Shown: piece by piece, positions 56,464-64,000 of the stretch | How the letters are laid out: each line of letters opens with the position of its first letter | How positions within the stretch are numbered: the first letter of the stretch is position 1 | Assembly: GCF_036898095.1 (NCBI RefSeq) | Contig: NC_090767.1 | Coordinates: forward strand, 31,714,572-31,778,571 | Origin: Palaemon carinicauda | Taxonomy: Eukaryota > Arthropoda > Malacostraca > Decapoda > Palaemonidae | Direction: 5' to 3' | Length of the DNA: 64,000 nucleotides | Notes under the pieces: model-generated | The model's input: the letters and a program-made list of their open reading frames with translations, nothing else | What the model was told of the DNA's origin: nothing | Databases searched by the model: none | Made by a program: the position numbers and the translations under genes

Positions 56464-57847
56464 GAAGAATGTTATGGCAGATATTCAATTTACAAAGCAA
56501 TGGGACTTCCAGGATTACATTGCCTACTGGCTTGTACAGTTGTAATGTGTTTGCCTCGCATTCGCATGGCAGCATATCAATGCCCACCAGAGACCATAAC
56601 TTTAAGCTGTTTATTTGGAGGCCACTGCATTGGTTGGTCACCATATTGGTGGATAGGGCTTGTCCGGCTGATATTCTGATGAAACTCTAACTGAAACTAC
56701 ACACCTCTGACATTTCATACTTATCCTACTTTAATTTTACTTTACTAACTTACGTATAAACTATGATATGGATTTAATAATCAATTCTGCTTTACCTAAA
56801 TCGTATTTACCAGTAAATTCCTAATCTTATGTATCTTCATTTTCTTTTTCCTTAACTCCTGTTCCTCTATGATGGAAGAAACCCAAAGACCTGGTTGGTC
56901 AAGTCGTTCATTACTATCGTTTGCCTACTTTGGATACTATGATAAACGAACATCCAAAAACTTATAGATTTAATTCCCTAAAATTAAAGCCTTCTTCTAT
57001 TTGATTGATAATATGTTTGTTATATAAGCATCTTGTATGGGATACTTATACACGGTATATTAAAGAGAGTAACCTTTAGTAAGGGATATTAGTAAGCGTA
57101 AAGTTCATTCTCGTGCTTCGGAGGTGGAGATCCTTTTTTTAACCATCCTATAATATTAAAGTAACCTCTTGTCCAACATTTTAAATCCAAAATAGAGCCC
57201 TATAGTAAGAAGGCTTTTGTAAGGAAAGCTAAATTAGGTTTATAAATTATTTAGTTACATTTGGATAATATGAGGTCTCTATACAGATGATAAAGCCTTT
57301 TCCTAGAGTTAAGTTTATGAACTTTCTCACCAAAGTTATTGTGATGGTGTAGTGCCCTGCAGTGATTATATAGTGATCCTATCCCCCTCAGCTAATTCTT
57401 TGTTGCATATTGTAGTGAGACATTTCCAGAAGAAAAATTGGTTCCCACTCAGATTTGTCGAAATAGAAATTCTCCAGAGTAGAATTATCCTATCGTATGC
57501 TTCTGTATTATTAACCATTGTAAAGAAAGTGGTATTGTTATTCTAATATTTTTTTCATATACTTTTTCGTATAACGTTAGACTTTTTGTGTATTTTTATA
57601 TTCAGGCTATATCTTTTGTGTAAAATTCAAAGATTATGTAGTATCTTGTCAAAATAGAAGGGAAGTTCATGGCTAAGGTTCTGTTGTGCTATGATTACCC
57701 AAACTTATGCATGATATGGGATGTGAGTTAGTTCAACATTTACTGTCTTTTTCAGTATTTACGGTTTAATGAAGTTCTATTTATAGGTAAAAGAAAGACA
57801 TTTTCAAGGGCTGTGTTGTCACTCATTCCCTACTGCATAAAACACAT

Positions 57848-57850
<3 letters not shown>

Positions 57851-57916
<66 letters not shown>
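57851..57916. repeat. (TAA)n microsatellite
   Basis: About 65 bases of AAT/TAA trinucleotide repeat, followed directly by GGGAAGTGGGGAAGATGGGG, a box that also follows an AAT stretch at about 20595-20560 on the minus strand. Confidence 0.95.
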
Positions 57917-58080
57917 GGGAAGTGGGGAAGATGGGGAAAGGAAGAGTGCCCCTGGATACAATCCAATTTATAGCTCAAAGGCAGGTACTCGGAATGGGAA
58001 AGATTAAGGAAATGGGGAGAAAGAGAAGTATAGGAGAAGAATAAAAGAGAGGGGCAGACCCTCTTGCGATATTAAGGAAT
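57917..58080 (+). repeat. GGGAAGTGGGG box repeat (copy next to (TAA)n)
   Basis: GGGAAGTGGGGAAGATGGGG, then AAAGGAAGAGTGCCC, matches minus-strand 20580-20540. Shared association with AAT repeats suggests a repeat whose 5' end or tail carries the trinucleotide. Family unknown. Confidence 0.45.
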
Positions 58081-58309
58081 TGGTATTATTATTTCAGTTT
58101 ACTACACTCATTCCTTTCAAATGTATATAAATTAATGTAATATAAAAATATTGCAAGTTTTGTTTCTAATCATTTATGCTAGTATTAGAAAAATAAATAA
58201 TTTTTCAGATTCATTAAGATGAAATTAAAATTTCATTATATTGAATTAAAAAGTTTTTCTATTTTTTAAATTCATATAAATGGATTTTTATTTAGATATG
58301 TTTTTTTTT

Positions 58310-59170
58310 TTTGGGCATCAAGAAATATTTGGAATACTCCAGAATTGTAGACCACTTAACAGCAATGGGACTTCAAGGATTATCCTAATTTTTTATTCAC
58401 TAGCTTACCTATATACTATCTCACTGGTTCAATCTTAAATCTATATTTACCCTAATCGTTTTCACGATATAATCTCAATTATATATATTTCCTCTTCCTT
58501 AACTCCTGGTCCTCGTGATGAGATAAAGGCAAAGTCCTGGTTGGTGAAGACGTTCATTTCTATCTTTTGTCTTCTTTGGGTTACTTTGATAACCGATCAT
58601 TCTGTAGAATTCAAACCTCCTTTTAATTGAGTGTTTATGTGTTGTTAATATAATCATCTTGGTATAGGACAGTTATACCCGAGATAGTGAAGAGAATAAT
58701 TGAACTTACAGTATATGATTTCTATTTTTTTTTTTTTTGGCTTTGAAGGTGAAGATTCATATCATAACTTCCTTATCATACATTCCTGCTCCCATCCATC
58801 GCCTTCAGCAAAATTGTCTAGATTAACGTAAATTCCTGTTCAGTATTTCACTGGGATCGGTAAAATACTTCTTGAGAGTGAGATGACTTTACCAATGACC
58901 AGATTAATTAATCACGTGTAGAGTTTTATAAGTCTCTGGACAGATGATGAAGCTTTTTTCCTAGCCTTAAGTTTGTGAAATTTATGGTCAAAATCAAAGC
59001 CAGGGTGTATTGCCCTTCAGTGTTTATATAGTTCTCTACCCCCTCAACTGATTCTTTGTTACATTTTGTATAGAGACATTCCTGGAACAATAATTACTTC
59101 TCACTCAGATTCAATTAAAATACAAATTCCCCATAGAAAAATTATCCTATTGTATGCTTTTGTGGTCTTC
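58310..59170. repeat. Diverged direct repeat B (pairs with 56165-57545)
   Basis: Counterpart of repeat A without the TTAGG-bearing element. It has an independent T-run at 58721-58737. No gene is supported. Confidence 0.6.
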
Positions 59171-59240
59171 TTTCTTAAAAGAATGACGAGACGTGAAGGT
59201 CAAGCATATAGCTTAAGATAATATATGAGATTGACAAGTC

Positions 59241-59306
59241 CTACGGGCCAACCAAGGGAAAGGCCTGTGCCAACAACAAGTGTTGGCTTTAATACTCCAA
59301 CAACAA
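59241..59306 (+). mobile_element. 66-bp double-hairpin retroposon, copy C
   Basis: Starts CTACGGGCC like the other copies, carries both stems (ACGGGCC with GGCCTGT, where the C-to-T change still allows a G-U pair; GCCAACA-ACAAG-TGTTGGC) and an AACAA tail. The flanking duplication is poorly preserved: only TGACAA is shared (59233-59238 and 59307-59312). Confidence 0.75.
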
Positions 59307-59319
59307 TGACAATTAGACA

Positions 59320-60692
59320 GAATAGAAGTAATGGCCCTGATAATAATAAAAGAGGCCACATATGAAAAACTGTAGAAGTGTACACACAATAAAGGAGTTA
59401 CTGAAGAAAAGATACAGGAAAAAAAAACCCTGGATGAATGATGGAATATGAAATTGAATAAAGGAAAGGAAGGAACTGAAGAGAGAAACGAAGTAATATC
59501 AATATAAATGTAAAAAAAAAATGTTTAATTAGATAGATAGGATCAAAGGAAGAGAGAAGTGCAATAATTGATAGAGATGGAAATTACTATATTTCGAAAA
59601 TAGGTAACAAGAAATAAAAAATGGTTGACGATAATACTAAAAACTCTAGGAATACATTGACAGAATAAGGAGCCGACAGAAAGCCCATGGTAAGGTAATA
59701 GAACTTTATAGAGAGCAAGGAACTAAGCTAGATAATGATGAAACAAAAGAAGAACTAGTCAAATATTGGAAAACCATATATTGTAAGCAAGGTAATAAAA
59801 TAGACTTAGTTTGGAATGAAGAAAAAGGGATAGAATATGAAAATGAAATAGCCCACCCGGAAGGAATCAAAAGAATAGATGGTTATATTATCCCGGACAT
59901 ACTCAAGGAACACTATGACCTTGTAATGGTAATAAAAGTTTAAATAAAACCAATGAAAAATCCAAATATCACAGTAGAAAAAGTATAGAATTGCCTGGGA
60001 AAACTGAAGGCGAAAAAAAAAAAAGCAGTATCAGATGGCCTTAAACCAGAGCACTATAAGGCAGTGGGAAAAAGCAACACCTGTCCTGATACCTTACAGA
60101 AGAAACGTTATCAATTATGTGGAAGAAGTCACGAACAAAGATGGTTGTAAAGAAGAGAAGGCCAATGGCAAAAGACCTAAGACCCATTGCTCTATTAAGT
60201 ATTTTGTATAAAATATTCATGATGATGGTGAAAAATGAAATAGAAAATCACTTAGGAGTAGATGAGGAAGATAATGATTGACAAGCAGGATTTACAGGAG
60301 GAGGCAGGATAGAGGACAATATTTTTATATCAGATTACTGTGTAAAAGAGAGCTATAGAAACAAGAAACCCTTTATAGTAACTTCGATAGACTTTAGTAA
60401 GGAATTTAACAATGTAAAAAGGGAGGTATTAATAGAAGTTTTAAAAGAATAGAATTTGAACCAAAATCATGAGTGCAATTGCAAATATATATAAATGAGA
60501 TACTACAAGCATTGACTTAGAAGAAGGTAAAAGTCAAGAAATGGAGGTTACAAGTGGAATAAGACCGGGTTGCACAGGATCAACTTCACTTATTAAACTA
60601 ATTATGTATATTGTCACGAAGGAAATGGTTTCAGATATCAATTGATAAAGAGAGAATCATTATATTTTGCAGATGATGTCTTAGTGATTTCC
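59320..60692 (+). pseudogene. Decayed non-LTR reverse transcriptase
   Basis: Frames in succession give 'RSRQKAHGKVIELYREQG' near 59675, a stretch on 'KKAVSDGLKPEHYKAVG' near 60025, 'LRPIALLSILYKIFM' near 60175, 'SIDFSKEFNNVKREVL' near 60385, 'VTSGIRPGCTGSTSL' near 60550 and the catalytic box 'YFADDVLVIS' near 60665-60692. These are RT motifs 0-5 of a non-LTR element in order. The 'RPGCTGSTSL' form suggests a clade other than CR1 or I. Over ten stops and frameshifts make it inactive. The region passes directly into the DIRS remnant at about 60720. Confidence 0.75.
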
Positions 60693-61049
60693 TACTGTGA
60701 CTGCAATGGTTGCTACTATTCCCAAGATAATGTGCACAGCTCCCAAGTAATAGGTTACACAGTCCAAAGCCCTCAGTCCCATTTATGAGTGGCCACTACC
60801 GCACTTCCCCCTGTTTGAGCTCAAGTGGAAAGGAAAAATCTAGAAGGGTGGCAAATCTAGGAGACCGAGAAATCAAAGGCAGATCATAGAAAAGAAAAAT
60901 TCCTTCAAAACAACAAAGAGGAGCTTCCGCTATGGGGGAGACTATCGCTTCAAAGATCAATGGAATTTTATTCCTTTGACACAGCACATTTGCAAAAAGA
61001 CAAGGTGGGAAATGGAGACAGGCCCTAACAGTTCAAGAGGTTCTCCCAA

Positions 61050-61852
61050 CCCCAAACACTATTCCTGGAAGAATATGTGCAGGATCTCCCAGAGAAGGGA
61101 GTTATCCATTGCACAAAATCCATGAACTTTCAAGGACTTCTATTTTCCGTAAAATAGAAGATTTTGAACACTCTTCGAACTATTTTGGACTCTTCTAGTC
61201 CAAACAATTTCATTCAAAATGAAGAGTTCCAGATGCTAAATATCTCACATATAGAGATCCCACTACCCCAGTGGACTTACACCGTCTCCATAGATCTTAC
61301 TGATGCTTATTGGCCTCTTCTGATAGGGGGCCACTTCTCCCCTACCTTGGTTTTAGACTGGCCAGAAAGGCCTATGTATTCAAAGCTATGCCCTTTGGTT
61401 TCAGCATAGCTCCAAGGATTCTCACAAAACTATTCTACACATTTGTCCAGCAACTCAAGAAAAAACGTCTTCAGATGATGGTATACCTCGACGACTGTTT
61501 GGTATGGGCTGCGACGAAGAAAAAGTGTCTTTTAGCAGCTCTGGAAGTTAGGAAGTTTCTCCAATCCCTAGGCTCCCAGATCAACCTTGAGAAGCCCAGG
61601 TTACCACTAGCCCAACAATTCCAGTGGCTAGGTATGCACTGGGATCTGAAATCACACATCCTGTCCCTGCCTCACGTCAAGAGGAAAGAAATCGCAAGTT
61701 TGGTGAGGTGTTTGCTTCAGTCAAAGGTGATCACCAGACGTCATCAGAGAAGAGTCTTATGTTCGCTACAGCTTGTAGGGGTTACTAATCCCACCCTGAA
61801 AGCAAGGCCTAAGGATGCCAACAGTCTGGAGAAGAAACGCATCAAATGCTAA
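61050..61852 (+). pseudogene. DIRS copy 3 reverse transcriptase (decayed)
   Basis: 61164-61409 has 'VSIDLTDAYW'. 61310-61852 (180 aa) carries 'YLGFRLARKAYVFKAMPFG', the catalytic YLDD ('MVYLDDCLVWAA') and 'QFQWLGMHWDLKSHILSL', colinear with copies 1 and 2. A frame change near 61310-61320 and upstream stops break it. RNase H residues ('GTKFEGWVV', then 'LEAMSVFL'-like across frames) follow up to about 62380. Confidence 0.82.
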
Positions 61853-62449
61853 AAAATATCATGGTCACAAAAACCCCGGCTTTGCTGTGCAAAGAGCTCA
61901 GGCAAGAGCTTGTCGACTCACGTCTCAATGAAGTTTCCTACAGTGTCAGTGATGATCCACACAAATGCCTCGGAACTAAATTTGAGGGGTGGGTTGTCAT
62001 ACCCCCAGCAATAATATACACGGTCACATTTCAGTCACATTTAATTTTTTCCATGTAAACATTCTGGAAGCAATGTCAGTGTTTCTTTCCCGGGAGAGAT
62101 TGAACCCAAATAGCAATACACATATCAGTTAAGTTCCTGACAGCAAGTCTATAGTCCATTGCATCAGCAGACAGGGTTCAAGATATCCACAGATAAATCA
62201 CATAATGTTGACTATTCGCTCTTTGTTGAAGTGGAGAAACTGGCATCGCTTTGCAGTTAATTTAGAAGTTGTTCGCAATGTGACGGTGGATGCCCATTAG
62301 AATTATGTTTATCATAATTAATCACACAACATGCAAACGGTGTGGCCTCCTAAATTATTTCCTCATGTAGATCCGACCTATCACTTATGCTTTCGATATA
62401 GAACTTAACTGTTCAATCAGATCACTACAGCTTGTGCTAAATTAAAACC

Positions 62450-63055
62450 AAATACTCCCTGCAAAACTATTTTGTGGTCTTTTGACAAAGTACTGTACTC
62501 AACCTCCTCAATAGATAACTATTCTGCTTCCTTGAGGGATCTTACTCAGAAATCAATCTTTTTTCGAGTTATGGCTTCTGGTGCTAGAGTCGGCGAGATT
62601 GTGGCACTTTGAAGGTATGATGGAGTCGGGAGAAGTTAATTCATATCCAGATCCCGCATTCCTGGCTAAAAAAGGAGCTCCCCACAAAACAATGGGGGCC
62701 TTTGAAAATCGTCCCTTTAAAGTAAGATCGTTCTCTGTGCCCTGTAGAATGCCTCAATTGTTACCTGTCAAAGAATGAAGTATTTGAAGGCAGACATTTT
62801 AAAGGGGAAGCAACATGATCTTTGACACATCTGAGGTCCAAACTCAAATATTTTATCAAAAGGGTTGACCCTGATACTATGCCATCAGATCATGATCCTA
62901 GGATAGTTATCTCTTTCTTAAACTTCATCCAGTATATGTCCTTCGAAGGCTCACAAGCCTACACTATATGGAAATCTTGAAGAATGTTGTGACAATTACA
63001 GGAAATTAAACACTTTGTTGTGGCAGCGGATAATGTGATTAAACCATCTTTTTAG
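62450..63055 (+). pseudogene. DIRS copy 3 tyrosine recombinase (decayed)
   Basis: 'SFDKVLYSTSSIDN' and 'MASGARVGEIVAL' (first catalytic Arg) near 62570-62610 are followed by broken frames, the HxxR box 'DHDPRIVISF' near 62885-62920, and the end 'IKHFVVAADNVIKP' near 63010-63050. The Tyr nucleophile region is damaged. N-terminal DNA-binding part not found. Confidence 0.75.
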
Positions 63056-63697
63056 TGTTGTGCATAGACTCATAAGGACTGTGTAATATGAGACCATTAC
63101 AGTTTGCAAAGTGCGGGTTGAATTTTCTTTGAAATTGCATCGTTATAAACAATGTTCATACTGAAGAATATAGAGGTGACCTTTATTTTTATCATATGGA
63201 ATGATGATACTATTCTTTTTTATACGATGTTACTACGGTAAACATCACTTGTTCAAAGAACAAAAAGATGTAAATATTATTACACCAATTTTGTTACAAT
63301 TGTTTGCTTTCCAAAACGATAAAAAAAAATCTACGTCTTTTTGTGTTTCCTTAATTTAGAACTACTGTTTCTAAATAAAAAGTAGTGTATTCCTATTTTC
63401 TTAACCCTCATTTTACAGGATACTGCTTAGTCAATATGTGTTGTTACATGGGTACCTTCGTCACAGTGTGTGTGGGTATGTGATGATAACTGATTTATTT
63501 TATTACAGATTACAAAGACTTTCATAGTCCACTCATAGAGTTGGACTTTTGCCCAAAATTGCTATATTTGGAAGTTTAAAACAAACCATCATTAGATACA
63601 TTAACCCTAGAGTAATTTTATATCATCTATAACTAGTGAGCTTGACACAAAAGATCACTTAGAGGGTTAAAACTTTATGCCAAAACAGATTTTTTGT

Positions 63698-63835
63698 TAA
63701 TTCTCAGGTACACTTCCATTAGGACGACTGGGCTTGAGCTGAAAAAAAAAATGAATTATGACAGAAGAAAAATCTTTGCCTGGGTGATATAGTTATATCA
63801 TCTAGATGGATCCACCCTTTACTTCATACCATCAC
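63698..63835. repeat. DIRS copy 3 internal complementary region (degenerate)
   Basis: GGTACACTTCCATTAGGACG and GGGCTTGAGCTGAAAA match the right-tip half. AAGAAAAATCTTTGCCTGGG and TCTAGATGGATCCACCC match the left-tip half of copies 1 and 2, in opposite orientation as expected for a plus-strand element. Confidence 0.7.
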
Positions 63836-64000
63836 GATGCTCAGTGTGAGGTAATTTTTCATACGATGGCTATTGGTGGAATTGTGAACAAGCAAAAGTG
63901 TTCACAGTAAAACACTGGTATCTTAGTTGTAACGGCTCTCCCATGTATCCAATCTTATTCCATATCCTTTGAGACAAGGTTAACTCTATTCGGGGAAAGA

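Larger units (their letters stand above)
56165..57545. repeat. Diverged direct repeat A (pairs with 58310-59170)
   Basis: Shares with 58310-59170 the order CAATGGGACTTC, CTTAACTCCTG, ACAGATGATGAAGC-like, CCCTCAACTGATTC-like and ATTATCCTATTGTATGCTT-like landmarks. The left part is interrupted by the TTAGG-bearing element (56245-56463). No frame is conserved and no family is recognised. Confidence 0.6.
60720..64000 (+). mobile_element. DIRS-like retrotransposon, copy 3, old, runs past the window
   Basis: Plus orientation. RT fragments (61050-61835) are followed by RNase H (about 61900-62380), recombinase (62450-63055), then an internal complementary region (63698-63835) and the start of the 3' terminal repeat (63890 onward, matching ACGGCTC and GTTAACTCTAT landmarks). 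The 5' end and gag are not recognisable. It is far more diverged than copies 1 and 2. Confidence 0.8.

Overview
The window is a stretch of animal genome, most likely arthropod and probably a decapod crustacean. The evidence is an interstitial TTAGG array (the pancrustacean-type telomere unit), several DIRS-type elements, long (TA)n microsatellites and I-, RTE- and CR1/L2-like non-LTR remnants; the exact taxon is inference. I found no intact host gene, tRNA, rRNA or CRISPR array. Almost everything recognisable is transposable-element sequence at different stages of decay. Exactly 500 N at 16001-16500 mark an assembly gap. Layout: the left half is built around a large inverted duplication. Arm X (1-13318) and arm Y (about 22975-32950, opposite orientation) share the same ordered mixture: a hAT-like transposase remnant, a non-LTR ORF1 (gag-like) with a zinc knuckle, and unclassified sequence. 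Arm X was later interrupted by an RTE-like LINE fragment (2352-3450) and a DIRS element (4913-12384). Arm Y was interrupted by a Ty3/gypsy element (27474-32209) and a tiny 66-bp retroposon (27041-27106). Each arm preserves the empty site of insertions in the other. A third partial copy, Z (16501-17662), lies in the spacer, which also holds a Copia remnant (about 13470-14790), ORF1-like sequence before the N gap, a tyrosine-recombinase remnant (about 18640-19100) and an I-clade LINE C-terminus (20737-21075). Right half: from 33.1 to 41.4 kb there are a (TA)n tract, a degenerate satellite, an I-clade LINE 3' half with RNase H (35720-37302), a minus-strand Copia remnant (38130-39470) and a duplicated block of unknown origin. 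A second DIRS element (41447-56066) carries an internal 1.66-kb tandem duplication and a nested CR1/L2-like LINE (about 49411-53583) whose ORF1 has four CCCH zinc fingers. To its right are a 219-bp inverted-repeat element that carries the TTAGG array (56245-56463), a pair of related direct repeats, a (TAA)n tract, another 66-bp retroposon copy, a decayed LINE reverse transcriptase (59320-60692), and a third, much older DIRS copy (about 60720 to beyond 64000). How the parts work: each DIRS copy shows the family's replication design, namely inverted termini, an internal complementary region that joins copies of both outer ends, and overlapping gag, RT/RNase H and tyrosine-recombinase reading frames. 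The gypsy element has matching LTRs, a tRNA-Ser-type primer site, gag, and a protease-RT-RNase H-integrase pol. All coding regions except those of the nested LINE carry stops or frameshifts, so most copies are probably immobile. The most novel-looking item is the 66-bp double-hairpin retroposon. It occurs three times with the same 5' end and an (AAC)n-like tail, with target-site duplications clear in two of the copies.
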